Shown here piece after piece: positions 13,301 to 21,039 of a stretch of 64,000 bases of DNA. Position numbers and translations under genes: made by a program. The stretch is from positions 1 to 64,000 of the forward strand of contig JASWJB010000232.1 of NCBI GenBank assembly GCA_032433595.1. The letters are read 5' to 3'. Origin of the DNA: Conoideocrella luteorostrata (lineage: Eukaryota; Ascomycota; Sordariomycetes; Hypocreales; Clavicipitaceae). Each line of letters begins with the position of its first letter. The stretch's first letter is position 1. The notes under the pieces are model-generated. The model did not search any database. It saw nothing but the letters and a program-made list of their open reading frames with translations, and was not told the origin of the DNA.

Positions 13301-14620
13301 GGGCAATGTTGGCTCAGCATAATTATGTCCGGTCATGCCCACGCCTGGGTAGCTTGCTGCATTGATAGCTTCATGAGTTGGAGAGATAGAGCTTATTGGC
13401 AAGGAGGATGCTGGGACGGTGTTGAAATCAGGGATTGATTCATCAGCTTGGGCAAGTGGTATAGCGAAGCCAAAATGATGATCAGGCAGGCTGGTCGCAA
13501 TTTGAGAGGTGATGGGTTCCGCCATTGAGCCTGGCAAGTCATATTGCATATGTAATTGTCCAAAGAGCGTTCTTGATGGGGTATGTCCAGTTGTGCCGTG
13601 CCCGGCGGCATACTGACGACTGGGAGACTCTGGTGCCACTGCTTTGGAAACGGAAGCTTCTGTTGAGACTTGTCCATTCATCGGTGGGCTGAAATGGAGC
13701 TCTTGTGTCTGACATCCCTCATCAACCATGGTTGATCGCTGTGACGCTGGCGCCACTATGCTGGGAAAGGCCGTCTCGTTTGCTACTTCGCTCGATGCAT
13801 CTTCCAAGCTTTCTGGTTCCGATTCCTCTTTTGACTCGGGGCTCGGTGATCTACTACTATACCTCCAAACAGTGTTACCCATGCTGAAACGGGACTGGCG
13901 CCTGCTCTTCCTCTTCTTGCCCTTGTCGTCTCCGAATATATTCATGTCGCCCTCAAAGAGCGAGCCGTATGACACTCGCGCTCTCTTTATAAAAGCTGGT
14001 GAAGCATATTCCTCCACTTCAAATGTGCTAGAAGCAAGCCGCTTCGACCCTGCGGTTACGGCCGAGTCAGGTGGTCGTAGATCTGGCGTCGCATTATCTA
14101 TGTTGTGTTCGGGGTCGAGAGGTTCGGCCGGAGAGGTAGTCTGTGGCATGGATTCTAGCTCTAATGGGCAGTCGCTTCGATCGTCCGGTGAATTTACATG
14201 GACAAGTTCCAGTTCTGGAGACCCATCTCTGCGGATACTAAGCAGTAGACGATTCGTAAAGTTGAGCTGCCACTCCAGGGAGCCAGCAGGTAAACCAGCC
14301 TTCACTGCGTTCTCAGTCCACTGACAGGCATCAAGACTGAGTTGAACCTCGTCACCGCCACCAATATTAGCATCAGCGAGGGCTTTACCCGCTGCGCCGT
14401 GGAACTCGACTCGAAGTTGACCTCGGTTGCGCCGGAGCAGGACATCATGCTCAGCGAGGATAAAAGCGATGGAATTTGTCACAATACTGTACGGCCAAGT
14501 AATCGTGACTACACCGTTGACTGCTCGAGAGTTTGCTTGGTCCAAGCCGGGATTCAGTTGGGCGATAGGTGTTGGCACAACATCACGAAGCACCTCCAAC
14601 GGCGGCGGCGGGTCAGCCAT
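10313..14620 (-). CDS. Large acidic protein with C-terminal POT1/Cdc13-type telomere-binding OB domain
   Basis: A single uninterrupted ORF of 1435 residues starting at the ATG at 14620. The last about 150 residues (from the Leu/Arg-rich LRTKLPDYLSLRSLRTSL region to the end) match the Telo_bind/POT1-CDC13 OB-fold pattern: a strand set around HGPRGYMLELTLVDPSS, then DLILLRRVQVVAMKGRGFGVRV. Residues about 1-130 also look like a compact beta-rich domain (VVTITWPYSIVTNSIAFIL, LRVEFHGAAGKALADA). Between them lie about 1000 residues of low-complexity, very Glu/Asp/Ser-rich sequence with a basic patch near residue 230 (KGKKRKSRRQSR). Family knowledge suggests binding of single-stranded telomeric DNA in the nucleus. 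Cdc13-like versus POT1-like identity is not decided here. Divergently transcribed from the nuclease gene 0.8 kb away. Confidence 0.75.
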   Translation of the reverse strand: MADPPPPLEVLRDVVPTPIAQLNPGLDQANSRAVNGVVTITWPYSIVTNSIAFILAEHDVLLRRNRGQLRVEFHGAAGKALADANIGGGDEVQLSLDACQWTENAVKAGLPAGSLEWQLNFTNRLLLSIRRDGSPELELVHVNSPDDRSDCPLELESMPQTTSPAEPLDPEHNIDNATPDLRPPDSAVTAGSKRLASSTFEVEEYASPAFIKRARVSYGSLFEGDMNIFGDDKGKKRKSRRQSRFSMGNTVWRYSSRSPSPESKEESEPESLEDASSEVANETAFPSIVAPASQRSTMVDEGCQTQELHFSPPMNGQVSTEASVSKAVAPESPSRQYAAGHGTTGHTPSRTLFGQLHMQYDLPGSMAEPITSQIATSLPDHHFGFAIPLAQADESIPDFNTVPASSLPISSISPTHEAINAASYPGVGMTGHNYAEPTLPHDHSLQFHRNIHEPHHEFQSIVEGNLPWQSETAPSYPPIPHENFKSQAAVFIDSSPPPEEGNNPGQPRSLSPSVVDYASEDDQVSPVGDAAHDKSEDEEEGRRRHVNEQEGSGSEDDGGDLNGEDYDLRNYSRTRDDDASEEEPEQGLDVGSSDAERQAIAFQEQEDRGSDESAHEDEEGSEDGELDEEVKEDDEERYRWKSNMLSGGMNEESAGSAGEESIDAEYDEQYDNEEDLDGEGNEYSESEEFEGEEYYEDDEEGYEGEEDDEEEQEELPSAPSGPKEPVIIDLLSDSDDDSGSGEDVDEEPSKQNIDGSQLVGQVSSAQDETTAQAGAETSTRAINVVRDEAGVEKHSLETDEAVGDDPNEPAVDQTHDAEVGEALEEEEYSLETDEAMENDSNEPAVDRTHDAAAGEALEEEDYQDAMKVNNKGDDDVDDKMGDEVEGEVALSADHIVTETAKAEDDVEYEVMEQDATITVATEGNIAQVSSVEKEPENQGSKEPVPDQTKSGQPTDEKTDVEMAEIAPAGDEKLPDGSPEVAAVTEAEPQELEQQQTEEPEVDSPKNRQLPTPVETQPPPRIESARQDQGQADDIDNDSEAAEDQIMDELRKYQYLTEQGPQAISKQVATNTKGEDASQEASQKEQQSEEQDVLITVKSLRSHSHRRTGSSDSTSSYIEDPSLLLAQASSQSQPPTKVTEPEPQQEHGPEPANEAISPGILRVSRSAKSGHLDPSILLAKASVESPTKQNEQTPSMRVTRSMTEHSEQSEEQKMPSPVGTRNSKRLATPEPSQFQKETQEALESPSVTSSFVEDESLSVLKRQMAKDLRTKLPDYLSLRSLRTSLNKITDVLAVATSTPPQPHRPKHGPRGYMLELTLVDPSSAPSGISIGHIFRPHQASLPVVHAGDLILLRRVQVVAMKGRGFGVRVTDASAWAVFEKGDEEMLAQIKGPPVEVADEEVEYAAGLRRWWEALDEKALVKINKATQKIIQNQGST
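12039..12242 (-). repeat. Two-copy 102-bp in-frame tandem repeat
   Basis: Within the acidic region of the POT1/Cdc13-like gene, two adjacent 34-codon units repeat the pattern SLETDEA-(x)-DxNEPAVD-(x)-THDA-(x)-GEALEEEEY with a few substitutions. The unit length is a multiple of three, so copy number can change without breaking the frame. Confidence 0.85.
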
Positions 14621-15423
14621 CTCGAAGCATGAGACAGTCGGCGCGTATCGGGATCATGCGACAGGGATATCAGCATGAAAATCGCGTGCTCAGTCTGATC
14701 GCAGGACCCAACAGCAGCATCTTCAGCGAGCACGGTGCAGAAGAACGGGCGGTTGAAGGCTCAGAGTCGCGTCAGTTTGTTGATGGCGCAAGAGGCACGA
14801 AGGCCTGCAGCTATCCCTGGGGGAGCTTCGAGGGTGGAGCTCCAAGTGGCAGGCGGTGTGGGTGCAGCTGCTGACAGCGCACGGAGTAGTTAGCTAGCTA
14901 GTTACCCAGTTCAGTGATAATATGCAGGCTATAATTAAGGCAGCTTGATCGAGCAGGAAAACAAGCCAATACGGAATAGTTAGTTGGGGTCCACGTCCTT
15001 TCTCGATGCCGCTTTGACCTGAGTAGCCCTGAGCCGTACCGAGTGACCACTGAGCTGTCCCGTAGCTGTCAATTGATACAGACTTGTACACCTTCATAGA
15101 CATGAGTCAATATAGCAACATATCCGCAGAGCTTTATGCCTAGCGCATTTTTCGTACCGGTTGAATCCAAGCAAAAAGCGACTGCTTGAGAGTCTGTTCC
15201 TTTTTTAAACCAATTAGAGTGCAGCCAAGCAAACCTTATTGTACTTGTAGGCATTATCTGTGGGTAGTTACGGCGTAACCTTGTCACTGGTGATTCAGAC
15301 CGAGTGCTCAGCAGGCCTGCATCATGTTCTTTTATTTTCTTTCCCATTTGATGTTGTAAAACATTCTAAATCTTGCAAAAATACGAGTGAAGTGGACGCT
15401 CATAGCTACTGACCAGAGTCAAC
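14621..15423. other. Divergent intergenic region
   Basis: About 0.8 kb separating the divergent POT1/Cdc13-like and DEDDh nuclease genes, so it should hold both promoters. No clear TATA box or known operator was found; short ORFs here have no protein-like features. Confidence 0.5.
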
Positions 15424-16206
15424 ATGGACTCATCATGCCAAGCACGACTACCCTTAAAGAGTACGCTCAAGCCCAGCCTGGGAGGTCTTGAACACCCTGA
15501 ACGACTGCTTGGTCTTCGCCAAGATAGATTATTGTCAACTGATGCCATCTTCATCTCCCTTGATCTTGAAGTCGCTTCAGATCGGAAGCGACTTCTTCGA
15601 TCAGGTAAGAGGCCCGATATCACCCAGATTGGCTTTGCGAGACTCGATACACGAGACCTTTGCTCTCTGCCCATCTCAAGCTCAAGCGACCTAAGACGCT
15701 TCATCGCAGTTCGCTACTTTCAAGTCACAGCCCTATCACTATCCAAATCCGCCCAAGCAAAACGCAGGAAGGTATGCGTCTTTGCAGAGCCAACCAAGAT
15801 TAAACAGCATCAGATCCCATCGGTTATTACCCGAAGCCTACAAATCCGCGATAGGAGTCGTGAGGATGGGTCGCTACGGAGCGTTGTTCTAGTTGGGCCG
15901 TCTGTCAAGGGAGATCTGAAGATTATACAGCACCTTGACATACAGTTATTCGAAACTGCGCCAATATATACGGCCATTGATACATATCTCCTAGCACGCT
16001 ATATTCTACCGCCCTATAGCCTTGATATTTCTCTCCAGCCTGGACAGAAATTCACTCTGGCCGGGATATTGTCTGCGCTCGGCTGTCGCCCCAACACATC
16101 CAACTTCCACAATGCTGGCAACGATGCAGCATATACCATATATGTCATGCTTCTTCTTGCTGTCCAACACGCGACTGGTCGTGCTGCTGAGCTTAAATTC
16201 GAATGA
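15424..16206 (+). CDS. DEDDh 3'-5' exonuclease-like protein, Gfd2/YDR514C type
   Basis: 260 residues, one exon, ATG at 15424. The RNase H-like exonuclease quartet is visible: Exo I FISLDLEVAS (D47, E49), Exo II GPSVKGDLKII (D164) and Exo III HNAGNDAAYT (H229, D234). This order and spacing fit the C-terminal nuclease domain of the fungal Gfd2/YDR514C-like family, here as a stand-alone domain without the longer N-terminus. In many relatives the Exo II turn reads GH; here it is GP, but the catalytic Asp remains. Activity on DNA or RNA ends is inferred from the fold. It lies divergent to the telomere-protein-like gene and 470 bp upstream of the monooxygenase. The 3' flank holds a TACTCCGTA motif at 16326. 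Confidence 0.8.
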   Translation: MDSSCQARLPLKSTLKPSLGGLEHPERLLGLRQDRLLSTDAIFISLDLEVASDRKRLLRSGKRPDITQIGFARLDTRDLCSLPISSSSDLRRFIAVRYFQVTALSLSKSAQAKRRKVCVFAEPTKIKQHQIPSVITRSLQIRDRSREDGSLRSVVLVGPSVKGDLKIIQHLDIQLFETAPIYTAIDTYLLARYILPPYSLDISLQPGQKFTLAGILSALGCRPNTSNFHNAGNDAAYTIYVMLLLAVQHATGRAAELKFE

Positions 16207-16677
16207 GCTGAAAAAACTGGAGGCAATGAGGTCGATTGCCGAGATGGCACAGAGAATAACTTTTCAAGCACGAGAAAGGTTGCTGGATGGCACAACGCAG
16301 ATTGGATCAACTGCTTTCTACGAAGTACTCCGTAGCGTGCCTCTAAATGACTAACATTACAGCTTGCCTGGGTTGGCCGGGCTTGGCGCCGGCATGCTCT
16401 GCTACCATGGATGGCCGCTAGTTACCCGGAACCCGAATAAAGTATACCGGTGCATCACCAGATGATGCCATCAAGACTAAATGACAAACATTGAGTAAGG
16501 TGGGCACCTAGGATCGGGGGCCAAAAGATAGCGAGGCACTTTGTCTCATTTATTAAATGTTTGCCACGAGAATAGTCTGGTCGCTCACGCCAATCTTCTT
16601 GGGCGTATGAATTGTGTATATATCCATGCGCATGTGTTCTTCTCTATTTTTGCCCCTCCCTCGCATTGTTCCGAACC
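16207..16677. other. Intergenic, promoter of monooxygenase gene
   Basis: Contains one TACTCCGTA motif (16326-16334) and a TATATATCC run near 16617, about 60 bp before the monooxygenase ATG. Nothing else recognisable. Confidence 0.5.
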
Positions 16678-18084
16678 ATGGGCTCGCTCTATCCAAGAAC
16701 GTTCGACGTCAGACGGATTGCCATCATTGGCGCCGGTCCCTGCGGACTAGCAGCGGCCAAGTACTTGAAGGCTCAAGGCACGTATGAGAAAATCACCGTG
16801 TTCGAGCAGCAGGCAGAAGTCGGCGGTGTCTGGAACTACAACACGGTTGTACCCGCACCAAACCCAATTCCTCAGACAAGCCCATTCTACCCCCCAGACA
16901 AGCCAGTGCGAGTAGGACACGGCAGGATTCCCATCTTCCCATCACCCATGTACGATGATTTGCACGCCAATATTCCGAAGACGATCATGAAGTTTTCGGA
17001 CCTGGACTTCCCCCCGGACTCTTGGATATTCCCCAGCCGTCACGACATACAAGACTACATCATCGAGTACTCTCAAGATGTCCGGGACTTGATCAAATTC
17101 AGATGCCGGGTCAAGAACGTCCACCTGCGGACTGAGGGAGGTAATGATAGGTGGCAGCTAAAAGCGCAGTCTGACATCGAGGGGGTCGTCGATGAGACCT
17201 TTGACGCCGTAGTAGTTGCTAACGGGCACTACTCGACTCCGTTCGTACCAGATATACACAACATAGCAGCCTTTCACCAAAAATACCCCTCAATAATCAT
17301 ACACTCAAAGAATTATCATTCCGCAGACGCTTTCAAAGACAAGAAAACCGTCATAGTTGGCAACGGGCCCTCAGGGCTAGATATTGCCTATCAGATCAAT
17401 CGGGTTTCGAAAGGGCGAGCGCTTCTCTCAGTCAGACACGAGACCCCCTCGGAGAAGCTGCGGCATACTGGATGCCGCGAGATTGCCGAAATTAAAGAGT
17501 TTCTCGTCGACGAGAGGGCCGTGCGTCTCAAAGACGGAAGCGTCGAGGCAGACATTGACGCCGTTGTTTTCTGCACTGGCTTCAGATTCAGCCTCCCGTT
17601 CCTGGGGAGCCTGGAAAGGGACATTATTACGAATGGCGCTTGTGTTCACGACTTGTACAAACACCTGTTTTACATTCAGCATCCCACCCTGGTTTTCCCT
17701 GCGCTCAACATGAGAATCGTGCCCTTCCCTTTCTCCGAGACTCAGGCAGCGGTGTTTTCGGCCATTTGGTCAAATTACCTGGAGCTACCGCCTAAGCCCG
17801 AAATGGTGCGGTGGAATAGAGAAGCGGAGGAGGAAGCTGGTGACAAGCTGCATGTGCTGCCCCATCTGAAGGACGGCGCATACATGAACGAGCTGCACGA
17901 TTGGGCAATGACGGCAATAGAATTGGGTAAGGAGCCGCCAAGGTGGGGAGACGAGCAATTTTGGATCAGAAATATCTTTGCGGAAGCTAAAGTCAGGTTT
18001 GAGGAACAGGGATGCAGGGCAAAGACCCTTGAAGAGTTGGGCTTCACTTACAGACCAGGGGAGGACCGCCACAAAGTACAGTGA
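16678..18084 (+). CDS. Flavin-containing monooxygenase
   Basis: 468 residues in one exon. I chose the ATG at 16678 because it sits in an ACCATGG context and the Rossmann fold begins directly after it; an upstream in-frame start would add an unrelated hydrophobic stretch. FAD-binding GAGPCG lies at residues 18-23, followed by the FEQQAEVGGVWNY continuation. The FMO-identifying segment includes HSKNYHS, and the NADPH site is VIVGNGPSG (about 225-235). FCTGFRFSLPFL matches the C-terminal ATG-like motif. The set fits class B FMOs rather than Baeyer-Villiger enzymes. It should oxidise a nucleophilic N or S using NADPH and O2 in the cytosol or at a membrane. Substrate cannot be read from sequence, and no biosynthetic genes flank it. 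Confidence 0.9.
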   Translation: MGSLYPRTFDVRRIAIIGAGPCGLAAAKYLKAQGTYEKITVFEQQAEVGGVWNYNTVVPAPNPIPQTSPFYPPDKPVRVGHGRIPIFPSPMYDDLHANIPKTIMKFSDLDFPPDSWIFPSRHDIQDYIIEYSQDVRDLIKFRCRVKNVHLRTEGGNDRWQLKAQSDIEGVVDETFDAVVVANGHYSTPFVPDIHNIAAFHQKYPSIIIHSKNYHSADAFKDKKTVIVGNGPSGLDIAYQINRVSKGRALLSVRHETPSEKLRHTGCREIAEIKEFLVDERAVRLKDGSVEADIDAVVFCTGFRFSLPFLGSLERDIITNGACVHDLYKHLFYIQHPTLVFPALNMRIVPFPFSETQAAVFSAIWSNYLELPPKPEMVRWNREAEEEAGDKLHVLPHLKDGAYMNELHDWAMTAIELGKEPPRWGDEQFWIRNIFAEAKVRFEEQGCRAKTLEELGFTYRPGEDRHKVQ

Positions 18085-19098
18085 ATATAGAGACAATGTA
18101 TCTAAGCAGAACAGACAGATAGCCAATTGTACAATTGGGAATGCATGATAATGTGGCTCGCCAAGCTTCCAGCTTGAACCATAGACATATATATGTCTGT
18201 ATCATGCCAATAGACATGTTCCCTACAGAGTGCTGTAATGAGTACAATCCAACGTGATCATCAGGCGGTCATAGCTATATTTCCACCAGCGAGATAATAG
18301 TGACGGATCAGACACCAACACCAGATCTCCACAAGTGCCGCAAACCTTCAAAAGACAACCTCTCCATATTCCATTCTTCCAGTGTAACCCCACAGGAAAC
18401 AAGCTCGCATTCTACCTATGACTCGCCGCGCTGCTTGCCCCCAAAATGATGACCTGGAGAGCAATTCTACCCCAGTTCACGTTGTCGAGTTGCCTGGCAC
18501 AAATCTTGTTTATTATTCGAACTCAACGGAGCTTGTTGCGTGGCTATGGAAGGCCATGGTGGGAGAATCAAAAAGGGGAGTTTCATTCATACGATGTCGT
18601 ATGCGCTTCAAACAGTTTTGAGCACTCTGGCTATCCATGTGCCAGCCTCAAAGGGAGCCGAGTAGATGGAATCGTGCCATATACAACTGCGAGATTGACA
18701 AGGATCTTACACTACGACGTAAAAGAATTTACGACCCTAGCGTTAAGCATTGGTAAGGATAGACAATTTGTAACTTGAAAGGAGGAACATCATGATTCTC
18801 TTATTTGTATCTCCATCCATAATACTAAGGCGGCAGGAACATGGCCATGTTTCAACCCGCATAATTCACATATGAACACTGTCCGAGATGTACATTTCAC
18901 TCATGGTCCACAAGTAAACTGTCAAACTTCTTTTGTTCATTGCAAGAGCTGACGTCCAGAAGCCCCTACGCCTCAATATAATAAAAATAGCCATAAAACA
19001 GAATCACAGCCCATGCTTCCATCCGGTTTTTCATTTGACTCTATCCCTCTGCGCACCCAGCGAGACAGAAAACCCCTTAACCATTCCTCCCTCAAAGC
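18085..19098. other. Intergenic between monooxygenase and RPL4 3' ends
   Basis: A 1-kb region between convergent genes. It contains a perfect 16-bp palindrome at 18183-18198 about 100 bp after the monooxygenase stop. A 67-codon ORF at 18418-18621 has no recognisable feature and is not called. Confidence 0.5.
18183..18198. repeat. Perfect 16-bp palindrome AGACATATATATGTCT
   Basis: Self-complementary without a loop, in the probable 3' UTR of the monooxygenase gene. The TATATA core resembles fungal 3'-end efficiency elements. A role in 3' processing is only a guess. Confidence 0.5.
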
Positions 19099-20505
19099 TT
19101 ACTGCTTCTTTTGAGAATCCTTAGCAAAGACCGAGGCATAAGGGTTCAGACGCAGCATAACCTGCTTGTTGCGCAGAGGGTTCTTCTTCTGCACAGCAGA
19201 GCGGCGAGTGACGGCCTCGCCCTTAGGGGCGTTGAGGGAGCTCTGAATTTCAGAAGAGTTGATCAGACGGGTCAGATCAGCCTGAGACACAACGTTGGAA
19301 GGCAGGAAGAAGTCGCGCTTGTGAGTGGAAGCCTCAGTGGTGGATCCATAGATCTCATCGAGGGCCTTGAAGGCAGCAGAGGTCCAGACGATGAAACGGC
19401 CAAGGTGACCGCCAGGAGCGAGCTGGAGAAGGTTAAGGGCGCTGACTGGCGAAGTTTCAACACCGGGAATGTTGCGGAAGGCCTTGACGAGCTCCTTGCC
19501 ATCGACTTCGGGGTTGTAGACGACGAGGGGGCCGCGACGCTGGCGGTGACGGCGGCCACGGAGCTTGCCCTTACCGGCGCGGAGCTTCTTGGAGAACTTA
19601 GCCTTCTCGAGGTCGGGCCCAGCACCGGCAGCCTTGAGCAAAGCCAGAGCGCTGGCGGTGCGAGTCATAGCACCAGCATCGAAGAGGGCAGAGTCGACGA
19701 CGAGAGGAACCTCAGCAACGGTCATGATCTCGTGGCCACGGGCCATGAGGAGGGGAGCGGCAGCGGAGGCAGCCAGGGCGGAGCATGTAGCATAGCGCCT
19801 ACAAGAGTTTTATTGTTAGTTATTTTCTATTCCTGTCGATCGAAATGGAGTTGCCAAAGCGCCCGATATGTCCGATTGGAGGAGGGAAATTATTTCAAAG
19901 AAAAAAAAAACGTACTTCTGGCCCTGGTTGACCTTAACATGCCACTTGCGCCAGATCTTGGTAGGAGCGAACATACGACCAGATCGACACATGTTACCGA
20001 AGGCAGCCTGGCCGGCACGGTGAGTACCACCACCAGAGACACGGGGGATACGAGCAACAGCACGACCTGTAGATAATCATGTCAGCTGTTTGTCTCCTTC
20101 ACATTAACAAGACCCCCAGCAGACTGGGTAAGGGAGAAGCATTGAGCGTAAATCCGATCGAAAACTCATCTGACAAAACACCACAAAAACTCCTCGTTTT
20201 GAAATATTCTGCAGCACCTCCTCCCCCCAGATGAGAATTGACCTTCATTCCATTCTCTTGCTCTTTCGAATCTCCCTCCCGCGAAGAAGTGAACACTAAC
20301 CAGTTCCCCAAGACTCAGCAGAAGTCTGGTGACCAGCCTTCTCGCTCACAGCATAAGGCTGGCGCTTGTTCTTGGCCATGCCAGTGTGAACCCGCTGCAC
20401 AATATCCGGTCGGATAGGGCTGGTGAAGACGGCGGGCACGGGGTGGGTAGCTCCAGTAGGAGCACCATCTTTGCCGATGATAGAGACGGTAGGTCGCGAA
20501 GCCAT
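19099..20505 (-). CDS. RPL4: 60S ribosomal protein L4 (uL4)
   Basis: Cytosolic large-subunit protein that lines the peptide exit tunnel. Three exons on the minus strand (20505-20301, 20066-19916, 19798-19099) join in phase to 351 residues, the usual fungal length. Start [11 protein letters not shown]. The conserved [20 protein letters not shown] block is in exon 2, [15 protein letters not shown] and the basic [11 protein letters not shown] loop in exon 3, and the eukaryotic Lys-rich tail ends in KKQ. The first intron is 234 bp, long for this window. Codon use is strongly biased, which also opens a 321-codon antisense frame that I reject as coding. A 3' block near 18940-19090 is probably the 3' UTR. 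Confidence 0.97.
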
Positions 20506-21039
20506 TGTGACGTTTAGACTGGACCTGTTGGGAGCGCAAAAATTCGCCGGTTAGTAAAGTCGATGAGAGCGTAGGAGAGGTCGAGTCAAAAGTTTTCTCG
20601 CCTCGATCGTCGGGCGGCGTCGAAATTTGAGTGGATGGAGTATAAAGGATGTAGCAATTGGAGCGCGGGTCTCACGATAAATTTCACCAGGAGTGAATTT
20701 TAGCCCTTGCACTTTTTTGGTGGGCGGAGGCCCTAAATGAGGTACGTAGCTTAAGCGAGCAGCCTGTCCTTGAACCTCATTGGGTGCTGCCCCACCAAAG
20801 CCGTGCAAACACTGTAACTGCACAGTTTTGATACTGTACGCTGAAACTTCGCTGGATGCCGGCCCCACCAGACTTTCACTGCAAGGCAGCCGTCGGCCAA
20901 TCTGTTAGCCAAAATGCGATGTATCCTATTAACTGCCTATTGTATGCCATCATATAATCGTTAAATCGTGGCATAAAAGATCAATTCGAAGCACCGATCC
21001 TCCTCTCTCATCCTTTACATCATTCCTTGCACTGTTCTT
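20506..21039. other. RPL4 promoter region
   Basis: Region between the RPL4 start and the stop of the next minus-strand gene. No TCACGTG element of the kind seen near the RPS29 and EF-Tu genes was found, and no other element stands out. Confidence 0.5.

Noticed and set aside
16612..16677. Upstream in-frame extension of the monooxygenase
   Set aside because: The GxGxxG fold normally starts near the N-terminus, and the 16678 ATG has a better context.
19111..20076. 321-codon ORF on the plus strand opposite RPL4
   Set aside because: It is the antisense shadow of RPL4 with strong codon bias, spans RPL4 introns, and its translation has no protein-like features.
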